From positions 526,085 to 590,084 of the forward strand of contig VZSE01015149.1 of NCBI GenBank assembly GCA_013398275.1: a stretch of 64,000 nt of DNA. The letters are read 5' to 3'. The first letter of the stretch is position 1. Each line of letters starts with the position of its first letter. This stretch comes from Promerops cafer (taxonomy: Eukaryota > Chordata > Aves > Passeriformes > Nectariniidae). Position numbers and translations under genes: made by a program. This document shows, piece after piece, positions 1-57,620 of this stretch. The notes beneath the pieces are model-generated. The model was given only the letters and a program-made list of their open reading frames with translations, did no database searches and was not told the origin of the DNA.

Positions 1-1442
1 AAATTTGCTCCACTTCTAGACTTTTGTAGCAAATGCAGTGAATATCAGGAAGCCTTCTGCTCTTGTCTGAAAGGTGAAGGTCGATTTCATCTTGATCATC
101 TTGTTCTTTAAGCTCTGCTCTAAATTTTTAAAATATGACTGCTTTCTTTGAAAAATCCTAAACAGAAGAGTCTAAAGAAGTAGTGTTCTGATAATGCCCC
201 AAGCTTAAACCAGTGCTCTTTAGTATTTAAAATATCAAAGTGTTTATAGGAACAGTTTTTATAGTGTAGCTTTAGTGTAAAATTACATTTTAAAGCTTTG
301 CTTCAAATAATTTAATTACATCTGGTTTGTTTATTGAGCTATAGCATCATATATGCAGGATGGGCAGTATAAGTGATGCTGTCTGTCTTGATGATGTATA
401 AAACTTGACTGAGCAAAAGTCCTTTCAACTGATGCTTGAAATTCTTTTTAAGTGACAGTGAAAACTCCCTGCTGCGTAGATACCTGTGCTTTCCAGTAGG
501 TCCTCATATGTTGGCTCGTAAAGATTAGAGAAGTGGGATAGTTTAGCAGTGTATTATACATCAGTTTGGGAAAATGATCTAATACAACTTGACAGGCCAT
601 GTCATATAATTAAAAAAAAAAAAAATTTATGCATGTCCTTTGAGACTGTTTCCACACACATACAAAAAAAAAAAAAAAAATTGATGTCTGTTGTGTTCTA
701 GGATGCTGTTTAATTGCATGTCCAAGCAGGGTCATGATTAATGGTTTCAAATTTAAAGTACTTAGTCCATAATTTTTGGTAGACAAACCAAAAAAGCTGT
801 GTGTTTATTCTGTAATGGTCTTTCTTTATGATGCTGCTTTAGCACACTTGGGTGTGTAGATGTCAAACACAGTGAAGTGGGAAGTATAGGTTAGCTAAAA
901 CCCTTTGTTAGTAAAGTTATAAATCAGTATGGTTTCAGATGTTTTTCAAATTAATTTATTGTATGTTTCATGGAACAAAAAAGGAAAGTTTTGTGGATGA
1001 AGAAGTTAAGAAAAGTGGTCTAAGAGCTAGTCTTCATTTCTTAGAGCAATTAAGTGCTTTCTCATTAAGTTTCTGTTAAATACTGCTCTTTCTGTTTTCT
1101 TCTCCTTTCTGATCCTTTTTGATCCATTTGGCTACACAATTGTTGGTAATGTTCAGCTGTCTGTTCCAGTGATACAGCTTTATGGATATTTTTAAGGATC
1201 TGTTAATTTTTATGTCTGTCCGTGGATTGTTTTTTAGACTTCGCCATATCTAAAAGCTACTGCTTCAGTAAGAAAATTACAGAAACTGTTTTTAGGTTGT
1301 TTATGCTCTGTATATCATGAGCTTAGTCTCAGCTGGTTGAAGTGATGTAGCAGTACATAACAAATAAAACAATCTTCATATCCAGAAAGCTATAAATGTT
1401 GTATATAAGGATTCAACTTTCCTTGACAATTTCTCTCTTCAG
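1..1442 (+). other. TNPO1: TNPO1 intron, 3' part
   Basis: Intronic DNA upstream of the first exon in the window. It is AT-rich with two A-runs near 611-623 and 666-680. I see no exon, repeat family or RNA gene here. Confidence 0.85.
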
Positions 1443-48005
<46,563 letters not shown>

Positions 48006-48040
48006 CCTCATGCACTGTAGCTGCAGTCCCATAATTAGAG

Positions 48041-49551
48041 GTAAGCACATGAGTCTTGCTTGCCAAAGAGAGCTGGGACTTCCTCCCTGTTTGCGTCATA
48101 TGGAACATAATTAATTCATCCGTCTAGAATTGCTGAGCTACTACTTCCTATATGAAGGAAAGAAAGAAGGGATGACAGTATACCTAAATGATGGTGACTG
48201 TAGCAAAAGCATTTGTCTGATTTTTTTTATTGTTACAGAGAGAGAAAGAAAGAAAGAAAGAAAAATTGAGTCTATGATACACACATTAGTTTATCAAGAA
48301 AGTTGAAAGTGTAGGTATAACAAAGTGCTGGTTCAAATTTAATAAGCAGAGTGATGAATATGATCCTCAAGTCGTCGTACTAAAGACACAGGCTACCTTA
48401 TATGTTATCAATTAATAGATGGCAGATGTGGTGTAAGTGGGAATACTCTTCTAGGATAAGAAAGCAGGTTTGTTAACACACTATCTATGACAACTCTGAT
48501 GGCCTCCTAACTACATACTAAATGATCTTTCCACTGAATAAAGAATGCTATGCTAATAACTACAGTAACTGTAAAGCTTGATGTTTGGGAGAGGCTGATA
48601 TGTTTATTATTGCCATGTTCCATGTTGTGTGTCAGCTCAGAATTGTTAGACACTTCTGTGTGGAAAATGATTCAACTTCAACAAAGAACAGTGAAAGTGC
48701 ATTCCAGAGTAGCTCTATTGTTATACCACGTTGCTTTATATGCTACCTCCGTACTCTGTATAAGGCAAATTTCCCATGTGTGATACTATGAAGAGATGAT
48801 TATATTACCCAAAAAAGAGAGTGAATTAAGTTTATTCTTTTAGTCTTTATACAAATCTGATACTTCTAGTAGAATTTTTCTACTGAAATCATGAGAGTGG
48901 GTCATGCAGTTCTGCTTAGTGTTGGAATGGACAACTATTTAAAAGCCAGCTTAAGATTTTTTCAAAGTCAGTGTCATAAAAAATCATATTTGCATTACTT
49001 GTTTGATTAGAACAATGGATTAAAAAGAAAACAGCTACATACTTATCAATGAGGGCATTTTAGTTCTGACATAAGGGTATTTTCTCCTCCTGATGAAAAT
49101 GAAACCAAAAAAAGTGATAAAATCCGCTATAATTCTCAATTTCAACTGCACAGAAGCTATGGCTATCTTGTTTAATCCAGTCAAAAGGGAAGCTGCTAGG
49201 TCAGTTGCAGATCTGTTTAATATTCTTTCTCAATGTCCTAACTACCTCATAATTTTGTGCTAAAAATGGAAATACTGGTTAGAATATATAGGGTGTTTTT
49301 ATCTTTAAGTTTAGCACAATAGTGGAACTGTCAATGTAGCTTCAAAGCATATATTGTTGTTTCATGAATAATAATTTATCTGATAAAAATGGGCTGGTTT
49401 CTTAATAGACTTAAAAGGGAACATCAGGCGTAAATACATTTTTAAGTTAGAGGTTGGCACTTAGTGCTTGAAAAAGACTCTTTGTTTATGTACCTGTCTG
49501 CCAGAGGTTCAAGGTAAGATTTAATTACACCGTTATCTTTTCATTTTACAG
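48041..49551 (+). other. TNPO1: TNPO1 3'UTR intron
   Basis: The donor TTAGAG|GTAAGC follows 35 nt of UTR. The acceptor is TCATTTTACAG at 49551, followed by GTCCTTCAGTCTGGGAGACT, which reads as the start of the terminal TNPO1 exon. The intron carries a (GAAA)n repeat at 48237-48266. An intron so close after the stop should not trigger nonsense-mediated decay, as the junction is under 50 nt from the stop. Confidence 0.85.
48237..48266. repeat. (GAAA)n microsatellite
   Basis: AGAGAGAGAAAG then five to six GAAA units, in the 3'UTR intron. Confidence 0.9.
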
Positions 49552-49601
49552 GTCCTTCAGTCTGGGAGACTATGAGGGAGCCTCTGCACCCAGGGAAAAT
49601 G

Positions 49602-49678
49602 TTACCCTTTACTGGGGGGAAGGGTAAACCAGTAGGGAATACAGTACAGTCCCAACCCTACTGGGAGGGGTGGGAGGG
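49602..49678 (+). promoter_or_regulatory. Predicted 3'UTR structured element: two hairpins and a G-quadruplex motif
   Basis: Hairpin I: TTACCCTT (49602-49609) pairs perfectly with AAGGGTAA (49620-49627), 10-nt loop. Hairpin II: CCAGTAGGG (49629-49637) pairs perfectly with CCCTACTGG (49656-49664), 18-nt loop. The motif GGGAGGGGTGGGAGGG (49663-49678) has four G-runs with single-base loops and shares bases 49663-49664 with hairpin II. Seen in sequence; function is inferred. Confidence 0.6.
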
Positions 49679-51115
49679 AGGTGTTGCTGTCACTGTATTA
49701 AGTCGATGTTGGGAAATGTTTTAACATCTGGAGCCTTTGTGGGTGGAAATCTGTCTCCTATTACACCTCTGCACTGGATGTGAAGAAGAAAAAAAAAAGA
49801 ATCTAGTCACAAAACAGCACATTCTGGAATATTATGTGGATTTGTACCAAAATAAGAAACCATATAATTGAACCATAGGGATACGTAAAGAGGAAAAATA
49901 TTTTGCGCACAATAAAGGAAACCTAAGAATGGGGGTCACAAACAGTAAAAGGCTTTCTTTTTTGTTTTCTGTTTTTTTAAGTAAGGGTTTTCTACATTAT
50001 TTCATCCTGCTTGATGGGATTCCTAGGTATTTGCATGTTAATGAAGAACTACACAAACGAAGGTAGTACAGTTAAAATGCAGCTTGTGTCTGTATTAGGA
50101 ACAGGCACTTGCAGTGTACAGTATAGAAACCCCATCATAAAATAATAAAGGTTAACGTGGACAATATGAAGCAACCTGCAAGCTGCCAAATAAGTCACTC
50201 CTTTCATTTTTGGGGTAAGGAGAGGGACACTGCAAAGGAAAGATTGACATCTTAATTTTTACATTAAGAAAAACAACCAAGGTAGTGGATATGATTTTAT
50301 TATTGTACTTTGTTAGTTTTGATTTCTAGAGTAAGGCATTATTCTTAACTTGCAGTTTAAGGTTCAGGCATGCGTTCTGGCTCATAGTGATCAGAAGTAA
50401 TTTTAATTAGTGGGGAAGTAGCATGCTTGCATCACATAGAGTGAAATTGGTATACATTTACCTATGTTGCGCCAGTTTTGTGTTGCAGTTTACCAATTCA
50501 ATATAGCCCTGCATTTAAAATTCCTTTCTAAATTCAGTGGAATTTATTTTTATTAAGAATATAGATATAAAGTACTGTAGTTAACAATTAGGCCTTGAAA
50601 TACCTTTTTAGGATCTGTTAAGAATAAGATTGATATTGTATTGTGTGTAACCTGCACAATGTGGAAAGCTGATATAGCTGTGCAAAATATTTGCCTCTGT
50701 GCTGTCAGTGTGATGTGCTTTCTGCATGGTTATATACTAGTGATTTTATCAGAATCTCTAAAATGAGTTACGTGGTAAGACCCGTTAAAGGCTGCATAAA
50801 TGTTAGTTGGCACGTAAAGACAATAGTAGAAGTTGATGACAAGATTGCTATATTTGTGTTTATTCCCACTCAACGTATTACCTTCTATGCTTTATTTTTG
50901 TTCAAAGCATGATCTTAAAGAGATGTTTAAGTTAATGGATGTAATGCAGGGTATCTACACTGTATCGGCGCATGTTGGTGGCCCTTTGTGATGTAGTTAA
51001 ATGCACAAGGGTGCAAGTTTAAAGCTACAGAGTGAAAGTTGGTTTGGATCCTCTTCATTTCATTTGTTTAGCTTTTCTGTTGTGTTTTTTTTCTCTACTT
51101 ACATGTATTCCTGTG

Positions 51116-51121
51116 AATAAA
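51116..51121 (+). promoter_or_regulatory. Candidate proximal polyadenylation signal
   Basis: AATAAA followed by T- and GT-rich sequence (TTACTTTTCCTTCCATGTGT). Its use would give a 3'UTR of about 1.6 kb in the last exon. Confidence 0.5.
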
Positions 51122-51434
51122 TCCTTGTTAAGTTAACGCTTTACTTTTCCTTCCATGTGTATTTTCTTATGTACTGTGAATGTGAAATCCTAACTGGTAC
51201 ACTTGATCTTGTGTCCATCTGAAAGTGGCAAGTCTTTATTAATTTAGATTGCCTAAAGAGTATCCCATGATGATAAAGGAAAATGGAGAGATTTTTAACT
51301 CTGCTGGTCAGAGGTGAAGCCACACCTTTCCATTTTTCAATTGCTGCATTATTAATCTGCAAAACAAAATTAAGCCATAACAGCCTTTTTGTAGATTTAG
51401 TTGCTCACCTTTGCATTGCAGAATGGATACTGGA

Positions 51435-51690
51435 TAACAGTTTTTGGTTTAGTTGGTGTTTTCTGGTTTCTTTTGTTTGTTTGTTTTATTCTTTTTTTTT
51501 CTTTTTTTTTGGTTGGTTGGTTGGTTTTTGGTTTTTTGTTTTGGGTATTTTGGGGGATCTTGGAGGGGGTTGTGGGGTTTTTTTGTTTATTTGTTTTAGT
51601 TTGGTTTGGGGTTTTGGGGTTTTTTTTGTTGGTTTTGATTTGGTTTTGGTTTTGTTTGGTTTGAGTTCTTTTGGAGTTTTTTGGTTGGGG
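51435..51690 (+). repeat. G/T-rich low-complexity tract in the 3'UTR
   Basis: Almost only G and T on the transcribed-sense strand: GGTTGG repeats, long T runs and several G-runs of 3-5. Open frames here on both strands (51283-51699 +, 51397-51759 -) are compositional artefacts. Confidence 0.88.
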
Positions 51691-51855
51691 CTTTTTTAAG
51701 AACTTGCTCTTCTTTGCATGGTTCTGTTCTTTGAGTGTTAAATGATTTAGCCATTGCACTGAAGTTTGAGCTGTATGAGTGTGAATTTATAAATGCTGTT
51801 AAAGAGTTTAGGCTTTTTTTTTTCCAATGCATGATCACATGCATGTTTTATGTCG

Positions 51856-51927
51856 NNNNNNNNNNNNNNNNNNNNNNNNNNNNNNNNNNNNNNNNNCCCC
51901 CCCCCCCCCCCCCCCCTTTTTTTTTTT
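51856..51927. other. Assembly gap (41 N) followed by C20 and T11 runs
   Basis: N from 51856 to 51896, then 20 C (51897-51916) and 11 T (51917-51927). The homopolymers at the gap edge suggest a hard-to-sequence region or read-end artefact. Confidence 0.95.
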
Positions 51928-54900
51928 GGCTTTGCAAATTTCAGTGGATTATGCCTGAAGCATAGTTTGGACATGTACTGTATGAAATACATTTGATGAT
52001 GGCAGTACATAATAGTCATTCAGTTTGATCCAACTTGCTTTCAAGTTACATTACTTTGATAGCAAACCAAAAATACCTTCTCAGCTAATAACTCTGATAT
52101 AAATTAGTAAAATTCAATAAAAAAACTTTAATTTTGAAAGTGAACATCCCTGCCCAACATTTAGCAAGGTGGGATATTATTTTAGACTCAAACTTGCTTT
52201 AATTTTAAGTATGCTTGAACATTAAGGAAGAATTTCAGAGAAATGACATTTAAATTTTGTAGAATAGAAAACCTACTAAATAATATAGTACCATAACAAC
52301 TAAAATCTGGGTTTAACTAAATTTCTTAAATTTCAGAAAGCCCCTTTAACCAAATAAAACCACTCCACCTCACCTTGGATTAGCTTAGGATGTCACTTTT
52401 GTACATACTTGTTTTAATACATACTTGTACAGATGTGAACTGATCTGTTATGACAGCAAGGAAAATAATTTAACAGGGCAGGATAACTAGTACAGGAGTA
52501 AACAAAATAGTCTTTTGTATCGGTAAGTTTTCTCATGGTATATTTTAAAGCAAATAAACCATATTCCTAATGCTTAATATAGTGCAGAGATTTGCAGAAG
52601 CCTTTTAGGGTATAATGTGAGGTAAGAGAAGTTCTGAAACAGCATTAATATTTAAAACTGAATTAGTGCATCATGGGATATATAAAAAGCATTGTAATTC
52701 TTGTGGTGTAGTCTTGACAGTTCTTGAATGTTGACTGAATGTTTATACTGGTAGAATTGTGAGTTTGTCTTTGTTACATTCCAGTGTTTCTGCCTCTTGG
52801 CATGCTAAAAGCACGGCTTACTTCATTTGCTCCTTACACACTGAAAAAGTGCTGTTAGTGTGCTAAACTACAGAAATAGCCGCTGCTACGTAATGGTGTA
52901 GATTTTCTACTTGAATAATTTTGTTGTAGGAACCTCAGGAGGTCAGTGTTTACTGTTTTTATATATGCCTTTTTCCTGTTTTGAGTTTCCCTTTTTGAAG
53001 GATTCTGAGAGTGAAAAAAAGCTGCTGATCAACCTAAGTTGGTAACAGAAAGTGTATTTAAAATCCTTATGCATCTTTTTGGCAGTTCAAAATTATTGTT
53101 AAATTAGTCTTAAGTGAAGTTCAATATTAAATTTTTTTCATAACACAGTCAGGAAACCGCTCATTTCATTTTGGAAAACAGATTAGACTAGTTCATTACT
53201 TTAACCGGTGCAAGCAAAAGTAATCAGTTTTGTATTTTTTTTCCAAAGCTTGATTATTTTCTTTATCAGTGAGTATGTATATATTTAAATTGTAAGAAGC
53301 TAATTCTTATGCTTTAGGTCGTTGCTCCTTGAAGCGTGTACTCAGAAGATCACTTTTAGAAGAATAGGTTAAAATTTGTAATCATTATAATTTTTAAAAG
53401 TTATGAAGTAGCATAAATTTTGTAACTAATAATATTGATACACACTGTGATTTTTTTTTAGGACTTTCATGTTAGCATCAGTCTTAATTACTTAAACTGC
53501 ATATATTGTATAATAGTAAAATGTATATTTTAAAACTTCCAGTGGATTTCCTCAAGCAAAACTCATTGCTACTTAGAAATATTCAAATACTAGCTTTATC
53601 TCAGGTGAATACTCTTGTACCCTTTCTGTTCAGAACACATGCTAATAAAAATGTGTTGTAATTTTATCAGTTTACGTATTTCATTTAGGCAGCTCCTCTT
53701 GTCTTAAACTTACTCTAAATTAACTTCTACTATGGGACAAAAATGACTTTTTCTTCACCACCTATATTATTCATATTGAATGTATTAACAGATAAGGTGT
53801 AAAAGCGTTCTTCCCTTAAGGAGAATGCATCCATATTCAAACAACTGAAATATTTCTTTAAAAATGCTTTAAATGCAACCTTAAATTGGAAATCTTTTGT
53901 TTCAGATTTATTCAAAGAAAGAAGTTGTAACTTAACACTAACTGCTTCCATACTATCTCTTTCATGAGGATGACAGATGCATAAAGCTTTTATATAGGGT
54001 CTAAAGCGTGACTTTTTGTCTTAGATGAAGGTTAAGCTCTACAGTGAAATGACAAAACATCCTGCAGTTAATCTCAGATAGATGCTGATGTAGTTTGCAC
54101 ATGTATTGGTTATAATATTACATAACCTCACCTTAAATTAATAAAGCTTGTTCAGTAGCTATGTATTTCACTCACCTATGCATTCTCCAGGATGATTTGT
54201 ATCTATCAGTCTTCTATGTATTCTCCAGTAGAAACTGCATTTTGTCTGCCACTGATGCTTGCTCTTTGCACTTAACGGTTGGAGCAAGCCAGTTTTAAAT
54301 GGGGAACTGAGGCAAGTACTCTTCTTGCTTGCCTTGTATATTCTGCTAAAATAGTGATAATTGCTTGAATGTACGTAAATGAGGGAGTTTGAAATGGCTC
54401 TATAGGATGAAACCCTGTGTGGTGTTACAGTATGCTTTAAGTAAGCCAAATCCACATCTCAAAGAATTCAGCACTTACAGTATAGTATCATTTTTCTATA
54501 AACTTGTTCTGTTGTGCTAGTTCCACTTTAGGTATCTATTTCCTTATTTTGGGTGAGCAACAAAATTAAGAAGGTTTGGGTGTTTTTTGTGAGGACAGCA
54601 ATGAGAATAAAAAGATTGGTATAAGGAGGTTTATTTGGCAGTTGAAATCTGCAGTGTAATATCTTTTTTTGTGAAAAGAGATAATTATGTTGTACATGGT
54701 CTGACTTAGTGATACTAGAGACTTCTAAAATTTTTAATTGGATGAAGTACACAAAATAGTTTTAAATGAAAGGTGAACAGATCTTTCTGCTGACAACTTA
54801 GGTTGTATAAGTTTTGCTTGAAAGCTTTAAATCTTATGTTTCTGTATCTGCCACTATGTTGGAATGTTTCCTTCAAACATATCCTCCTGCAACCTCTCAA

Positions 54901-55133
54901 ACTGTACTAAATTGAGTGATATTTCTTGAAGTCTGCCTATTTGCTAACAGAACTTCATTTAAATAGAATATTGTTTTAATTTTTGATAAGCTGCTGAATT
55001 TTAAAAGAGTTTTTGGGGCCACCAAATATTTTGAATCATGCAGAGAATATATATTGTACTGTAGTAATTTTGTATTTACATTTGTATGATGTGACATAAT
55101 AGATGTGAATGTTAATCACTGCTTGACTATGTT

Positions 55134-55139
55134 AATAAA
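55134..55139 (+). promoter_or_regulatory. Candidate polyadenylation signal
   Basis: AATAAA in GTTAATAAAGTTGTTGAAAT with TTTTTGGTGAATG about 35 nt downstream. A plausible 3' end for TNPO1, giving about 5.6 kb of terminal exon. Confidence 0.5.
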
Positions 55140-57280
55140 GTTGTTGAAATATAGATGTTGCATTCCAATTTTTGGTGAATGATTCAAATTTATTGTTCAA
55201 TTTATGTTTTGCCTGACCCAATAGTGCACTCTTCTGATTCACACGTGTAGATACTAGAATATCTGAAATAAGGATTTTCGTTTTATCTGAAAGAGAATAG
55301 TCTTTGGATAGTTTAATGTTAGTTTAGTTTAGATACTCATGCTGCTTGAGGGCAGATCAATATATTAAAAAGGAGATTTAGGTGGATTGAAATTATAACC
55401 TGTTGGGTGATAACTGGCAACTACTTTACTACTTAGAAATGTTACATTAACTATGTTTCTTGAAACAGTTGATACTTGCTAGGTCTGTCCAAATGGGAAT
55501 GGGGAGAAAAATGTTGTACTTATTTCCTGGGCTATTAGTAATGTGAATAATTAAACAATGAGTAAACTAGAAATAAATTAAAATTTTTCAAGACCTTGAA
55601 CCAAAATTTGCAGTGGTCTTAGTCTAATTTTATCTCACTTTCATGGTTTATATAGTGTAATGACTAAGTTCAATAAAATGTTCAATAGATTAGCAATCTG
55701 TGCTAGACATACATCGTGGTCTAAGTGTCTACATGCTATTGACTGACTAATATAGCAATAAAATGCATAGATATAAATCCTATAATGAAATTTATAGTAG
55801 AAACTAATTACTGCATACTTGGCTGAAACTCTGCTTAAATGAACGACTTCCATTTCCAGAAACAAGAGAAGGTCATGAAACAGCAGTGTAGAGACCAAGC
55901 TGCTTAGCAGAAATACCAGTTCTTGGTGGCTGAACACATCAGTGGCTGTGTGGGAGGGGATTGGAGAAGTTTAGCTTTCTTTCAGATAGGCATTCCCACT
56001 CACCTTATGTTCTGACAGCATACTGCTGTCAGTTGTTTTTTCAAGCCATCTACTATCAGCTCAAAGCCTGATTTTAAGCTGTGGCCTCTGATTTTGAGTC
56101 TGGGGTTAATTACTACCTGTATTTTAAAACATTAAAAGGGTGAAGTACATTTTGAGTAAGGGAAATGAATGCTGCAAAGCTTCATGAACAGTGCAAAGGA
56201 TTGAACTTTAATTGTACATCAGGATATTTATTTTTAAAAAAGACATTTAAAGTTGTACTTGGGTGAAGAAGCATTTCAATAGGCATAGAGTGTGTAGAAA
56301 ACAATTTATGTATGTTAAGTGCTTACAGAGTAGTTGTTGGTAGCTTTTGTTATCCCAGAATGATTCACAGTGAAACATACTGCATTATAGAGGACTGATC
56401 TTTCACAAGCATTTACCCTTGTTCTGCATAAAATGAGCAGTATAGACTATTGAAACTTCTCAAAAGACATCCAAATGTTAATCCAAATAATGACAGGCTT
56501 AAAATCAAGTCATTTCCTATTATCCATCCAATTTAAGGAAAACAGATCTAATTATGTTGCACATGTACTAAAACATAGATGTATAAGTGAGGACATATAA
56601 GGAATTATTTTTGGGGGTCACAGTTTTTGGTTTTTTTTTTTTTTTTGGTGACATCAACTCTTTGTCTACCAGACTTCAATTTGAGTTGTGAAAATTAAGA
56701 TGGAGGTATTTATATATATATGTTTATCTTTTTCTATAGATATAGGTGTCTTCAGGTATAAATACTGCTTTACAAACCTTAATTTATAATTTTGAAATAT
56801 ATGAAAATATATATTTCCATACATCAAAATATATTTAAAAATGGAAATAAAATGTTGTTATACTGACGGTTTTACCTATTTTTTCCTTTTCTTAGTCCCC
56901 CTTGGCAAAGTGAATGGTCATAAATTTCCTGTATTAAATATACAGGGGAACTCAAAGTCTTCCTGTGTTTAAAGCATCCAGGTTGATTTGGATGCATAAC
57001 TACTGCAGTGTTATTGTAACTTCTGCCAATATTTTTAAATTTTCCATTATTTCTCTCTGCAACCTCTGTGCTTAATAGAAATGCTAAATAGAATTTTATT
57101 TCTGTGCTAAAGTACACAAAGGGAAGTGAGATTTATTTACCTGTCCTTTTACCCTGGAATTATTCTTAAGTAATGTCTTTACAGGGTAGTGTATATTTAA
57201 TTTACAGTTTTCTCAAGCTATCTTGTAGCTTTACTTTTATGTTGACTTATGAGAAGTTTCTGTAACTTATGGGTATAGAA

Positions 57281-57320
57281 ATAAATATATATAAAGGGTT
57301 ATAAATAAATATAAAGGGTT
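57281..57320. repeat. 20-bp tandem duplication
   Basis: Two adjacent copies of ATAAATATATATAAAGGGTT, differing at one position. Confidence 0.85.
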
Positions 57321-57595
57321 CTGTAGTTTGACAATTCAAAACATAGTGAAGGATACCATTAAGAAAAGGATTTTGCATATAAACTAAACGACAAAAAAAA
57401 AGTGCAAAATTGTTTTACAACTGAATTTTAATGTATTTTTCTTCCTAGAAACACATCTTGCAATGTCTTAATTTAATAAAATCATTATCTCAAATGGAGG
57501 TTTTGAGTCATTTTACATGGTGGGGTTTTTTTCCTCAATGGATTGATAGTCATTGTCTTGCATATATGTTTCTCATTCTGAAATGTACATGCTCA

Positions 57596-57601
57596 AATAA
57601 A
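57596..57601 (+). promoter_or_regulatory. Candidate distal polyadenylation signal
   Basis: AATAAA in GCTCAAATAAACATTTTGTA, followed by ATCATGTGTGTAAATATATG, a good GT-rich downstream element. This is the best-formed distal site in the window. Confidence 0.55.
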
Positions 57602-57620
57602 CATTTTGTAATCATGTGTG

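Larger units (their letters stand above)
49552..57620 (+). other. TNPO1: TNPO1 terminal exon, long 3'UTR (3' end uncertain)
   Basis: Starts at the 3'UTR intron acceptor. It opens with a G-rich structured block (49602-49678) and is AT-rich after that. Several AATAAA hexamers occur: 49911, 50144, 51116, 52116, 53644, 54140, 55134, 55672, 56846 and 57596. The end is placed after the 57596 signal because it is followed by a GT-rich element (ATGTGTGTAA). The 55134 signal is an alternative end. Mammalian TNPO1 also has a multi-kilobase 3'UTR. Contains an assembly gap at 51856-51896. Confidence 0.6.

Noticed and set aside
51283..51759. Open frames of 87-138 codons on both strands near 51.3-51.8 kb
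   Set aside because: They are produced by the G/T tract (only F, G, L, V, W on one strand; K, N, P, Q, T on the other) and sit in the TNPO1 3'UTR.
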